A stretch of 64,000 nt of DNA, taken from NCBI RefSeq assembly GCF_002163835.1, contig NZ_CP019331.1, positions 2,021,001 to 2,085,000 of the forward strand, in the 5' to 3' direction. The position numbers and the translations under genes are program-made. This DNA is from Polaribacter sp. SA4-10 (GTDB lineage Bacteria; Bacteroidota; Bacteroidia; Flavobacteriales; Flavobacteriaceae). The notes under the pieces are model-generated. The model had not been told where the DNA came from. It worked only from the letters and a program-made list of their open reading frames with translations, and did no database searches. Below are positions 53,444 through 62,137 of the stretch, piece after piece (position 1 is the stretch's first letter; each line of letters opens with the position of its first letter).

Positions 53444-53987
53444 CCTCTTTCTCTTAATTATTTCCATCATTTTTATTTCTTGTAATGATGATGTTTTACC
53501 AAAACCAAAAGCATATTTGAGTTTAACATACCCAGAAAAAAAGTATGAAAAATTGCGGATTGAAAGGCCCTTTTCTTTTGAGATTTTAAAAAATACAATA
53601 GTAATTAACGAAGCTAATAATTGGTTAAAAATTAAATACCCAGACTTAAAAGCATCCATAGATATTACTTACAGACCTGTAAATAATAATTTAAAAGAAC
53701 TACTTACTGAAGCAGAAAAATTAGTTTTTAAGCATACTGTAAAAGCGGAAGAAATTATTCCAAAAGATTTTGTGAATCCTAAAAAAAGAGTTTTTGGAAG
53801 CATCTATGAAATTACAGGAAATGCAGCTTCTCACATTCAGTTTCATCTAACAGACAGCACTCATAACTTTATAAAAGGTTCTTTATATTTTTACGCAAAA
53901 CCAAACTACGACTCTATTTTACCTGCAGTAAATTATATAAAAGAAGATATTTTACATTTGATGGAAACTTTAGAGTGGAAAAAGTAA
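53436..53987 (+). CDS. gldD: Gliding motility lipoprotein GldD
   Basis: 183 aa lipoprotein (lipobox IIFISCND). Conserved GldD blocks: LPKPKAYLSLTYPEKKYEK, NNWLKIKYPDLKASIDITYRP and SIYEITGNAASHIQFHLTDS. Required for gliding in F. johnsoniae, where its loss also impairs the type IX secretion machinery. Overlap with gldE (53436-53443) indicates translational coupling. Last gene of its operon, convergent with the MutS-like gene. Confidence 0.95.
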   Translation: MRNLFLLIISIIFISCNDDVLPKPKAYLSLTYPEKKYEKLRIERPFSFEILKNTIVINEANNWLKIKYPDLKASIDITYRPVNNNLKELLTEAEKLVFKHTVKAEEIIPKDFVNPKKRVFGSIYEITGNAASHIQFHLTDSTHNFIKGSLYFYAKPNYDSILPAVNYIKEDILHLMETLEWKK

Positions 53988-53988
53988 T

Positions 53989-55758
53989 TTATACAATTTC
54001 CATTTTTTTCAATAAAAATGAAGCATTCATATTTTTACAAATTCCCTTCTTAAATGTGTAGTCAAAGTAAAGTTCATCTTCAATAATTTCTGCATCAAAA
54101 TAATAGTTTTTAATACCAGAAAACTCATTTTCTAATTCACACAAACTCACATCGTGTGTTGCAATAATTCCTGTAGATTTAGATTTTGTTAACTTTTCTA
54201 CAAACTTTTTAGATCCAATTGCTTTGTCTTTACTGTTTGTTCCTTTTAAAATTTCATCTAAAATAATAAAGTAATCTTCGGTTGCAATTTCATCAACAAT
54301 AAACTTTAAACGTTTTAATTCAGAATAAAAATAAGATTCGTCTTCCGTTAAAGAATCTGAAGTTCTCATACTTGTAATTAACTTTATTGGAGCATATTTA
54401 AAAGTTTCTGCACAAACAGGTAAACCACAATTTGCCATAACAATTGATAAGGAAACCGTTCTTAAAAAGGTACTCTTACCCGCCATATTTGCTCCAGTAA
54501 CAATAAAAAATTCTTCTTTATTGATACAAAAATTATTGTCAATTCTTTTTTCTGACGTCAATAAAGGGTGCCCTAAATTGGTAGCAGAAATAACATTTTT
54601 TTCTGAAGTTATTTCTGGAAAAACATAGTTTGGATGATTAAAAACAACATTTCCTAAAGAGTTTTGAGCATCAAAAAAAGCGACTACTTCAAACCATTTC
54701 TCAACTGTATGTTTATAATTATGTATCCATCTTTCAACTTTGCAAGCATTGTTTATCTCTGTTAAAAAAAATCCATTTCCAACAACAGCAATTAGTATAT
54801 TATTTCTTTGATCAAAAGCGTCTAAAATTTTAGAAAATGATTTAAATATAGTAGCTGATTTTTTATCTTCAGATTTAATAATTTCTTGTTTTTCTTTTAA
54901 TGTTTTTGATTGAAAAGTCTCATTTTCAATCTCATCTAATAATTCATGATATTGCTTAAAAGTTTCTCTTACTTTGTCTGTTTCTGAATATAAGTTACTC
55001 GTTTTTTTTAAATATTTTGCAGTAATAAAAAGTCCTATAAAAAACCAAATTGTAATATAGGTGAAAGATAAATTACCAAAAGACACAAAACCAATTATAC
55101 CTATAGAAATAACAGAGTATATTTTTGTTAGTGTTGGTAAAAAGCTTGGTAAAACAGCAGTGTAATTCCCAATCCAATCTGTTATAAAACCAGTAGTATT
55201 TTTTACAGTTACTAAACTTGCAATCGCGTTAAAATGTTGTCGCCATTTTGTTTTTTGTGACAGTTCTTTTATCACGTTTTGTTTCTCTAAAATAGCATCA
55301 ATTTTATTTTCTGTAAGCGTGTTTGCTAAAAGGTTTTTACCATCTTTGGTTACAGTTCTGTTTATATATTGAAAGAAAGAACCAACACCAAACAAATCGA
55401 TATCATTACTATAAAAATGAGTGGGGTTTATAAATTCTTTACCAGATTCTAAGTCATAAGAATTCTGTTCTAAAACAGTAATTTCAGTAGTATTAATTCT
55501 AATTTTCTCATTAAGTATTTTTCGTTCTCTTTTGAGATTTAAATATTTAACTACTAAAACACCAAACAATGAAAAACCTAAAAAGGCAATAATAAAAACA
55601 TCTGGGTATTTACCAAACGTAAGATAAATTAAAAAGCATGTAGTTAAAAAAACAGCAAACCTGAAAACACTCAAATTCCGAGATTTATTTTTTAATACTT
55701 TAGCCTGATTTTCTAAAACTGATTTTTCTTGAGTGTAAAACGCAAAGGGGTTTTTCAT
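53989..55758 (-). CDS. Membrane-anchored MutS-like ATPase
   Basis: 589 aa. The C-terminal ABC-type ATPase domain V of MutS is clear: Walker A in TGANMAGKSTFLRTVS, SLTEDESYFYSELKRLK (signature region), Walker B in YFIILDEILKGTNSKDKAIG, and ATHDVSLCELE. The mismatch-reading domain I is absent. Unlike MutS, the N-terminal part has hydrophobic helices at about 28-70 and 210-250, so it sits at the membrane. Such MutS-related proteins are common in Bacteroidota, with unknown function. Last gene of the leftward operon. Confidence 0.88.
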   Translation of the reverse strand: MKNPFAFYTQEKSVLENQAKVLKNKSRNLSVFRFAVFLTTCFLIYLTFGKYPDVFIIAFLGFSLFGVLVVKYLNLKRERKILNEKIRINTTEITVLEQNSYDLESGKEFINPTHFYSNDIDLFGVGSFFQYINRTVTKDGKNLLANTLTENKIDAILEKQNVIKELSQKTKWRQHFNAIASLVTVKNTTGFITDWIGNYTAVLPSFLPTLTKIYSVISIGIIGFVSFGNLSFTYITIWFFIGLFITAKYLKKTSNLYSETDKVRETFKQYHELLDEIENETFQSKTLKEKQEIIKSEDKKSATIFKSFSKILDAFDQRNNILIAVVGNGFFLTEINNACKVERWIHNYKHTVEKWFEVVAFFDAQNSLGNVVFNHPNYVFPEITSEKNVISATNLGHPLLTSEKRIDNNFCINKEEFFIVTGANMAGKSTFLRTVSLSIVMANCGLPVCAETFKYAPIKLITSMRTSDSLTEDESYFYSELKRLKFIVDEIATEDYFIILDEILKGTNSKDKAIGSKKFVEKLTKSKSTGIIATHDVSLCELENEFSGIKNYYFDAEIIEDELYFDYTFKKGICKNMNASFLLKKMEIV

Positions 55759-55762
55759 TTAA

Positions 55763-56242
55763 TTATTTTCTTTCTTTAAATTTAATTTCTAAATTTTTAG
55801 CCAAACTACGTCCATAAATTACAGCAGCGTTAATTTCGTCAAAAACAGCAATCTTATATCGGTTATTTCTAATATCCCAAATAGTAACTTCACATTCATT
55901 TCTAGAGTTTAAAAATGTAGAAACTCTATCTAATTTTTTAAGCTTGTGCCATTTTCCAACACCAATTGGTCCTACAGAATAAAACTTTCTGTATTTCATT
56001 TCCATTAAATTAAAATGATGATTTAAAGTAGCAGAAAACCGAATACCAAAACCTATCAAAATAATTAAAGCGGAAAGAACTCTAAAGCTTCTTATATAGT
56101 AATTTTCAGAAAATGAAACTCCATTATTTTTATAAAATACAAAAATAACATAAGCAGCTAATGAAAAGAAAACAGCAGCTAATAATCTCTCATACCAGGC
56201 TCTTTTTTGGGAAACTATTTTAAAAACTTTGTTGCTTTTCAT
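55763..56242 (-). CDS. Hypothetical membrane protein
   Basis: 159 aa. Two membrane helices (about 18-37 and 50-68) and a C-terminal cytoplasmic domain (VGKWHKLKKLDRVSTFLNSR and VTIWDIRNNRYKIAVFDEIN) that looks like a PH-like beta fold. No family recognised. Tight spacing with moeB upstream (1 bp) and the MutS-like gene downstream (4 bp) suggests co-expression. Confidence 0.8.
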   Translation of the reverse strand: MKSNKVFKIVSQKRAWYERLLAAVFFSLAAYVIFVFYKNNGVSFSENYYIRSFRVLSALIILIGFGIRFSATLNHHFNLMEMKYRKFYSVGPIGVGKWHKLKKLDRVSTFLNSRNECEVTIWDIRNNRYKIAVFDEINAAVIYGRSLAKNLEIKFKERK

Positions 56243-56243
56243 T

Positions 56244-57320
56244 TTAATAACTAGAAATTCCCCCTGTTAAATTCAGCACTTTTAAGTCCGGATATTTTTC
56301 TTTCAGTTTTGTAGTTGCTTTGTAACTATTAAAGCCTCTTTGACAAACCATAACATAGGTTTTACTTTTATCAATTTTAATTTCATCAACATTAAATTCT
56401 TGAATAGGAATTGTTTTATTCACCTTAAAAGGCAACTCTAAATTGGCTAAAACTGCAATAATTTCAATATTTTTATCTTCCAATTTTTCTTTTAAATCCT
56501 TAGGTGATATTTGCCAATCAGGATTCTGAGTAGCACAAGCAATATCAAAATAGGTTTGCGCCTTAAAAAGTTCAGTAATTTGTTCTTTTAAAACAATTGG
56601 TTTTAGCTTCATTTTTAATTGCGTATTTTGAAGGGAATTATAAATCAACAACTCATTTGTTAATGGTTTTCCAATTCCGGTAATCAGTTTTAAAACTTCA
56701 TTTACTTGTTGTGTAGCAATCATACCAACAATTGAATTTAGAGTTCCAGTTGTTGAACAATTAGGAATATCTGTTGCCATTTTCGGAAATGCATCTCTTA
56801 AATTTGATGAATAACTTCCGTCTTTTTGTTTCACATTAAAAGTAGAAACATAGCCATCAAATTTATACAAAGAACCGTAAACCAACGGTTTGTTTTTTAT
56901 AACACAAGCGTCATTTAATAAGTATTTTGTTGGCAAAGAATCTGTTCCATCAACTACAATATCTACATCAGAAATCAAATCGAAAACATTGTCTTTTGTA
57001 ATTGGATTGTTTGTAAAGCTTACGGTTGTAAAAGGCGCTCTTTTTTTTATAAATTCAGATAAAACTGCTGCTTTGGGTTTATCAACATCTTCTAAAGAAT
57101 AAAAAACTTGTCTGTGTAAATTGGTAATATCTACGGTATCAAAATCAACTAAATGAATTTTTCCAACCCCACTTGAAGCCAAAAAAACTGCAATCGGACT
57201 CCCTAAACCTCCACAACCAACAACCAAAACAGCTGCGTTTTGTAATTTTTGTTGCCCAACTTTACCAATTTCTGATAAAGTAATTTGACGTTTAAAAAGT
57301 TGATTTTTTGTTGGTTTCAT
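56244..57320 (-). CDS. moeB: MoeB/ThiF-like adenylyltransferase with rhodanese domain
   Basis: 358 aa. E1-type N-terminal domain that adenylates the C-terminal Gly-Gly of MoaD/ThiS-like proteins: VVGCGGLGSPIAVFLASSGVG, VDFDTVDITNLHRQVFY, DGTDSLPTKYLLND. The C-terminal rhodanese domain (about 255-358) has its active-site loop in VCQRGFNS. The zinc cysteines that MoeB usually carries before PNCS are not visible (SYSSNLRDAFPKM). Located in the molybdenum-cofactor operon, so MoaD is the likely partner. Confidence 0.9.
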   Translation of the reverse strand: MKPTKNQLFKRQITLSEIGKVGQQKLQNAAVLVVGCGGLGSPIAVFLASSGVGKIHLVDFDTVDITNLHRQVFYSLEDVDKPKAAVLSEFIKKRAPFTTVSFTNNPITKDNVFDLISDVDIVVDGTDSLPTKYLLNDACVIKNKPLVYGSLYKFDGYVSTFNVKQKDGSYSSNLRDAFPKMATDIPNCSTTGTLNSIVGMIATQQVNEVLKLITGIGKPLTNELLIYNSLQNTQLKMKLKPIVLKEQITELFKAQTYFDIACATQNPDWQISPKDLKEKLEDKNIEIIAVLANLELPFKVNKTIPIQEFNVDEIKIDKSKTYVMVCQRGFNSYKATTKLKEKYPDLKVLNLTGGISSY

Positions 57321-57337
57321 TTTAAGCTGAACTTGTT

Positions 57338-58447
57338 TTAGTGTCTATTTATCTCTTTTTTAGCAGCATCAAATTCTTCTGGCGTATTTATATTTCTGAT
57401 AAAAGAAGCATCTATTTCTACAATTTCTACATCAGAATTTATCAATACTTTTCTAGGACAAGAATATCCTTGTGCTAAATATTGCAATAAAACAGGATAT
57501 GCTTTTGGCTCATAAATTGTAATTAATGGCTCTACAAATTCCTTTCCTTTTCCTTTAATTGCAGTTGCAACTTTACTAGGGTTTCTATGTTTTAACAATA
57601 GCTGAATAACTTCTTCATTAATAAACGGAACATCTGTTGCCAAAACTAACCAAGCAGCATTTGGGTCTTTTTGAAACGCAGAACAAATACCGCCAAAAGG
57701 ACCTAAGTTTAGAAATTTATCATGAATTTCATCTGCTTTTTCTGATACACTTTGAACAGAGTAAAACGTCTCTAAATTACTAGTTTCTAATAATTCTTTT
57801 GCAGCTTCTTTTTGAGATTTTCCATGATAATTCAATTCAGATTTATCAGTTCCCATTCTAGTACTTTTTCCTCCAACTAAAACCAACCCTTTTACAGGAG
57901 CAATCTTTTCTTGAATTAAATTATTGATGTGATTCGCAATTTTATCAAACTCATCAATTGTATAACAAGTGCTATTTTTTATATGTGGATATTTCTCCTC
58001 TAAAAAAGAAAAATACGCAGTGTCTTTTGTCAATTTTATTACAAACTGAATACAATCTAATTGTTCTAATCTTTTTAAAACTGAAGCTTCTTTTTCTTCA
58101 TCTAGAATTAAAATTTGCTTTGCTCCTTGATAATGATTTCCATTAATAAAAACATAGTCAAACTGTGCAAATTGTAATCGTTGTTCAAACTTATTTACGT
58201 TACCTGATGTTGTAATTTGTAAATTTCCTTGATGATGAAAAGTAAATTCAGACAACTTATTTTCTTGAATTTCTTTTGCATGAGAAGCATCAAAATAAGC
58301 CAATTTATAATTGGATAATCTTTCTGAAACTTTATGTACCAAGTCAGAGATAGTATTACAATTTGTTCCTAGAATTGCTATTTCATTTGGAGCAAAATTA
58401 TCGTTATCTCTTCTTTCTAAGTTTGTATGTTTTTTGTGTTTAGCCAT
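57338..58447 (-). CDS. mobA: Molybdenum cofactor guanylyltransferase with MobB-like N-terminal domain
   Basis: 369 aa. The C-terminal MobA domain (from about 185) has VKGLVLVGGKSTRMGTDKSEL, the GTP site, then LNLGPFGGICSAF and LATDVPFINEEVIQLL. It attaches GMP to molybdopterin. The N-terminal part (about 22-180) looks like a MobB P-loop protein but the phosphate loop is lost (ILGTNCNTISDLVHKV). Overlaps moaC by 8 bp. The family is often split into two genes, so a MobB-MobA fusion with a dead P-loop is unusual. Confidence 0.88.
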   Translation of the reverse strand: MAKHKKHTNLERRDNDNFAPNEIAILGTNCNTISDLVHKVSERLSNYKLAYFDASHAKEIQENKLSEFTFHHQGNLQITTSGNVNKFEQRLQFAQFDYVFINGNHYQGAKQILILDEEKEASVLKRLEQLDCIQFVIKLTKDTAYFSFLEEKYPHIKNSTCYTIDEFDKIANHINNLIQEKIAPVKGLVLVGGKSTRMGTDKSELNYHGKSQKEAAKELLETSNLETFYSVQSVSEKADEIHDKFLNLGPFGGICSAFQKDPNAAWLVLATDVPFINEEVIQLLLKHRNPSKVATAIKGKGKEFVEPLITIYEPKAYPVLLQYLAQGYSCPRKVLINSDVEIVEIDASFIRNINTPEEFDAAKKEINRH

Positions 58448-58913
58448 TTTTAATATCCGATTTTCCGCCAGTTTTTTCTACCAACTTTACTTCTTTAATC
58501 ACCATTTCTTGACTGATGCTTTTACACATATCATAAATCGTTAGACAGGTAATATTTACGCCCGTTAAAGCTTCCATTTCTACACCTGTTTTTCCTTCAA
58601 TTGTTACTTTACAAAAAATTTCTATATTTTCTGAATCAATAATTTCAATATCTATATCTACGCCATTAATCAATAATGGGTGACACATAGGAATCAATTC
58701 TGAGGTCTTTTTTACGCCTTGAATTCCGGCAATAATTGCAGTTTGAAAAACTGGGCCTTTTTTAGTAATTAACTCCTCATTTGTAAAATGAGAAATCACT
58801 TCTTTTCCTAAAAACATAATTGCCTTTGCAATTGCCGTTCTTTTGGTAATTTTCTTATCAGAAACATTGACCATTTTAGGATTTCCTTTTTTGTTTATGT
58901 GTGTAAAAGTCAT
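58440..58913 (-). CDS. moaC: Cyclic pyranopterin monophosphate synthase (MoaC)
   Basis: 157 aa. Second step of Moco synthesis, with MoaA. Conserved: MVNVSDKKITKRTAIA, KTSELIPMCHPLLINGVDID and TIEGKTGVEMEALTGV followed by TIYDMCKSI. Normal length and full set of blocks. Its end overlaps mobA. Confidence 0.96.
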   Translation of the reverse strand: MTFTHINKKGNPKMVNVSDKKITKRTAIAKAIMFLGKEVISHFTNEELITKKGPVFQTAIIAGIQGVKKTSELIPMCHPLLINGVDIDIEIIDSENIEIFCKVTIEGKTGVEMEALTGVNITCLTIYDMCKSISQEMVIKEVKLVEKTGGKSDIKNG

Positions 58914-58938
58914 TTAAAAAGTTTTTAGTTTTAAATGT

Positions 58939-59295
58939 TTAGTTTTTAGTTAGATTAATTTGAGAAGTCTTAACAATTGAAGTTAAAATTCTAATTAATT
59001 CATGAATATCCAAAATTAAAGAACCTACATCTAAATGTGTTAGTTCGCTTTCTTTTAGTAGTCGTAACCAATATTTAGTTTCTCTTGCTTCTTTTGAAGA
59101 TATTGACATTTTTGCAGTAAAGTCTCGTTTACTTTGTCCAGCTAAAGCTTCTTCTATATTTGCTCCAATAGATGTTCCACTTCTCAAAATTTGATTTGAA
59201 ATTACAAATTCTTTTTCGAGTTGTAATTTTTTATAAAGAGAAATAATCTTCAATGAAAACTCAAAACTCTTTTTTTGAACGATACTTTCTTTCAT
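58939..59295 (-). CDS. Four-helix bundle (23S rRNA intervening-sequence type) protein
   Basis: 118 aa of the four-helix-bundle family first found within 23S rRNA intervening sequences: FSLKIISLYKKLQLEKEFVI, LRSGTSIGANIEEALAGQS, MSISSKEARETKYWLRLLKES. Such genes are also found free-standing in Bacteroidota genomes. It is inserted between moeA and moaC within the Moco operon, on the same strand. Function unknown. Confidence 0.88.
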   Translation of the reverse strand: MKESIVQKKSFEFSLKIISLYKKLQLEKEFVISNQILRSGTSIGANIEEALAGQSKRDFTAKMSISSKEARETKYWLRLLKESELTHLDVGSLILDIHELIRILTSIVKTSQINLTKN

Positions 59296-59343
59296 AGCTA
59301 TATTTTAGACTTAACACTCAAAATTAATCATTAAAAACTATAA

Positions 59344-60531
59344 TTAGCGATAGCTAATTATTTTATAAACCTCTCCTTTTTTAAACTCAGTTTTATCATT
59401 TGGTAATTGAATAAAAGCACCTGCATTTACCAAACTTGCTAAATCTCCGGAACCGTTTCCAGTAATTGGAGTCGCAACTAAATGTCCGAATTTAGAGTTT
59501 AATTTTACTTGTAAAAAATAGGTTAAACTTGGTTTAAAAGTAACATCTTCTGATAAAATTGCAGTTTCCTCTTTAGCCTCTAATCCTACTGATTTGTAAT
59601 ACCAAGGATAAAAATACACTAAACAATTTACAAATGTCGAAATTGGATTTCCAGGAAAACCGAACACATTGCAATCATTTGTTTTACCATAAAAGAAAGG
59701 TTTCCCTGGTCTTTGAGCCACTTTGTGAAACAGTTTTTCTACCCCTAATTCTTCAAAAACTTCTGGTAAAAAATCAAATTTACCTTTACTTACTGCACCG
59801 CTAAAAAGCAAGACATCATATTCTTGTAAATAATTTTTTATTTTTGATTTTAAAACAGGTTTATCATCTGTAATATGAGCCGTTTCCGAAGGAATATTTA
59901 AGCGTTCTAATAAAGAAACCAACGTAAAAACATTGCTTCTTCTAATTTGATGTTCTAACGGAAATTCATCAACACCAACCAATTCATCACCTGTAGAAAC
60001 AATCATTACTTTTGATTGTTTTGCTACTTTTACTAACGATTTTCCAACCGTTGCTAAAACACCTATTTCTGCTGCTGAAATTTTAGTATTTTGCTTAATT
60101 AATAAATCGCCAACTTTTCCATCTTTTCCTTTATTATGAATATTTTGGGCATTTTTGATTTCATCAATACTAATGGTTGCAATTCCGTTTTCAATATCAA
60201 CATCTTCATATCTAATTACAGTATTTGTGTTTTTTGGCAAAACCGCACCTGTCATTACTTCTATACAATTGACTGAATTGTTTAAAGAAATTTGCTTACT
60301 TCCAGCCGCTTGAATTCCTTCAATTTTAAAGCTTCTTTGTCCAACTTTGAATGAAGCGTAGTCAATTGCAATTCCATCCATAGAAACCCTGTTAAAAGGC
60401 GGGAAATCTCTATCTGCTTTAATGTCTTCTTTTAAAATTCTACCTACAGATTTTATAAACGGAATTTCTTCAACTCCAAAATATTGAGTTGAATTTAAAA
60501 TAGTTTGTAAAGCTTGTTCTACTGAAATCAT
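59344..60531 (-). CDS. moeA: Molybdopterin molybdenumtransferase (MoeA)
   Basis: 395 aa. Inserts molybdate into adenylated molybdopterin. Domain order: N-terminal with DFPPFNRVSMDGIAIDY, the linker domain with MTGAVLPKNTNTVIRYEDV, the MoCF-binding domain with VSTGDELVGVDEFP and LLFSGAVSKGKFDFL, and FGFPGNPISTFV, then the C-terminal domain. Complete and normal length. Confidence 0.96.
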   Translation of the reverse strand: MISVEQALQTILNSTQYFGVEEIPFIKSVGRILKEDIKADRDFPPFNRVSMDGIAIDYASFKVGQRSFKIEGIQAAGSKQISLNNSVNCIEVMTGAVLPKNTNTVIRYEDVDIENGIATISIDEIKNAQNIHNKGKDGKVGDLLIKQNTKISAAEIGVLATVGKSLVKVAKQSKVMIVSTGDELVGVDEFPLEHQIRRSNVFTLVSLLERLNIPSETAHITDDKPVLKSKIKNYLQEYDVLLFSGAVSKGKFDFLPEVFEELGVEKLFHKVAQRPGKPFFYGKTNDCNVFGFPGNPISTFVNCLVYFYPWYYKSVGLEAKEETAILSEDVTFKPSLTYFLQVKLNSKFGHLVATPITGNGSGDLASLVNAGAFIQLPNDKTEFKKGEVYKIISYR

Positions 60532-60565
60532 TTTTTAAAATGTGTAATTGCTTATTTGTTTAATC

Positions 60566-60624
60566 GTGTAATCGTGTAATCGTCAAACTAAGGTTTACAC
60601 AATTAAACATTTACACGATTACAC
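60566..60624. repeat. 14-bp inverted repeat between moaA and moeA
   Basis: gtgtaatcgtgtaa (60566-60579) pairs perfectly with ttacacgattacac (60611-60624). An inner tgtttaat/attaaaca pair and overlapping direct repeats (taatcg three times) extend the symmetry. It falls in the 98-bp gap inside the Moco operon. Confidence 0.6.
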
Positions 60625-60629
60625 TTTTT

Positions 60630-61622
60630 CTACCCTCCAATAGTACTCATACTTTCAGAAGCACCACCATCTTTTCTATTTGCTTCTGCTATAAAACCAT
60701 TTTCTGGCTTCTCTTTTATTAAGGATAAAAAGAGTTCTTTTAAATCGTCATTAGATGCTCCGTCTCTTATAAAATCTCTTAAATTAAAAACACCATCATC
60801 AAATAAACAATTTTTAAATGTTCCTGTTGATGTAATTCTAATTCGGTTACAATCGTTACAAATTGTACGTGTAAATGCAGGAATTATCCCAACAGTTCCT
60901 ACATGATTTTCTATAGAATAATTTCTTGATGTTGATGATTTTTCAGACTGAATTTCTTCAACTAAAAATTCTGATTTTATTTCGTTTAAAATTTTTTTAA
61001 AAGTCCAATTCTCTTGCATTTCACGTTGTCCTTTTCCATTAAAAGGCATTTCTTCTATAAAACGAACTGCAATATTTTTGTCTTTTGTTAAACGAACAAA
61101 GTCTCTAATTTCATCAGTATTTATTCCTGATTGTACAACAACATTTAGCTTTAAATTTAATGTGCTTTTCTCTAAAGTTTCCATGGTTTTAAAAACCTCA
61201 TCAAAAGCGTTTCTACGTGTAATTTCGTTAAATTTCTCAGCTTTTAAACTATCAATACTTAAATTGATACTCTTTACTTTTTTTAAATTTTCTAAGGTTG
61301 TAATATGATTAGAAATCAACGCCCCGTTTGTGGTAATATTAATATCTTCTAGCAAGTCATTAAAAGACAACATTTCTAAAAACTTAACAAAATCTTTACG
61401 TACAAAAGGTTCTCCTCCTGTTAAGCGAATTTTGTTAACGCCTAATTCTGTTAACACCCTAACTACTCTGTACATCTCTTTGTACGTTAGCAATTCTTTT
61501 CTTGGAACAATATCAATTCCATGAGCTGGCATACAATACTGACAACGCAAATTACAACGATCTGTAACCGCTAACCGAAGGTAATTTATTTGTCTTCCAA
61601 AACTGTCTACTAATTTGCTCAT
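60630..61622 (-). CDS. moaA: GTP 3',8-cyclase (MoaA)
   Basis: 330 aa radical SAM enzyme that starts Moco synthesis from GTP. N-terminal cluster motif in DRCNLRCQYCMP (CxxxCxxC), LTGGEPFVRKDF, and the C-terminal second cluster in CNDCNRIRITSTGTFKNCLF. The catalytic Gly-Gly tail is present (MSTIGG). It starts 8 bp after the upstream YeeE-type gene, so it belongs to the same transcript. Confidence 0.97.
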   Translation of the reverse strand: MSKLVDSFGRQINYLRLAVTDRCNLRCQYCMPAHGIDIVPRKELLTYKEMYRVVRVLTELGVNKIRLTGGEPFVRKDFVKFLEMLSFNDLLEDINITTNGALISNHITTLENLKKVKSINLSIDSLKAEKFNEITRRNAFDEVFKTMETLEKSTLNLKLNVVVQSGINTDEIRDFVRLTKDKNIAVRFIEEMPFNGKGQREMQENWTFKKILNEIKSEFLVEEIQSEKSSTSRNYSIENHVGTVGIIPAFTRTICNDCNRIRITSTGTFKNCLFDDGVFNLRDFIRDGASNDDLKELFLSLIKEKPENGFIAEANRKDGGASESMSTIGG

Positions 61623-61629
61623 CTACTAT

Positions 61630-62049
61630 TTAATTTGGTAATTTTTTACTTAATAATCCGTAAATAAAAGCTCCTAAAACGGCTCCTAAAAGCACAATTA
61701 AAATTGGTAGAACTCCATGACCGAATAAAACAAACATTGGTCCTGGACAAGCACCTGATAACGCCCAACCTAAACCAAAAATTGTTCCTCCCAAAATTGT
61801 CCTTATAAAACCTTTATCCTTGTCTTTTATAAGTATTTCGTTTCCTAAATAATCTTTTATTACCCCTCTTTTAAAGAGTTGCATAAATACAATTCCGATA
61901 ACAACTGCGCTACCAATAACACCATACATATGAAAGGATTGAAACTTAAACATTTCGTAAATTCTGTACCAAGAAACAACTTCTGTTTTACTTAAAATAA
62001 TTCCGAATAAAACTCCTACTATTAAAAATTTGATATTTTTCATATACAT
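61630..62049 (-). CDS. YeeE/YedE-type (DUF6691) transporter half
   Basis: 139 aa, four membrane helices. The motif FGLGWALSGACPGPMFVLFGHG with its Cys is the conserved half of the YeeE/YedE (TsuA thiosulfate transporter) fold. It pairs with the 185-aa homologue directly upstream; both small halves probably assemble into one channel. Next to moaA, suggesting import of a sulfur source for cofactor sulfuration or sulfur assimilation. Confidence 0.88.
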   Translation of the reverse strand: MYMKNIKFLIVGVLFGIILSKTEVVSWYRIYEMFKFQSFHMYGVIGSAVVIGIVFMQLFKRGVIKDYLGNEILIKDKDKGFIRTILGGTIFGLGWALSGACPGPMFVLFGHGVLPILIVLLGAVLGAFIYGLLSKKLPN

Positions 62050-62137
62050 ATATTTTCAAACTTACTATTTACTTCTCGATTGCGCTCGAAGAAACATAAT
62101 AGACGTTTTTCTGTTTTTTGTTAATGCCAATTATTGG

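Noticed and set aside
62066..62092. Short hairpin around ctcgattgcgctcgaag between the YeeE-type genes
   Set aside because: The stem is imperfect and weak, with no T-tract; it is not enough to call a terminator or repeat.
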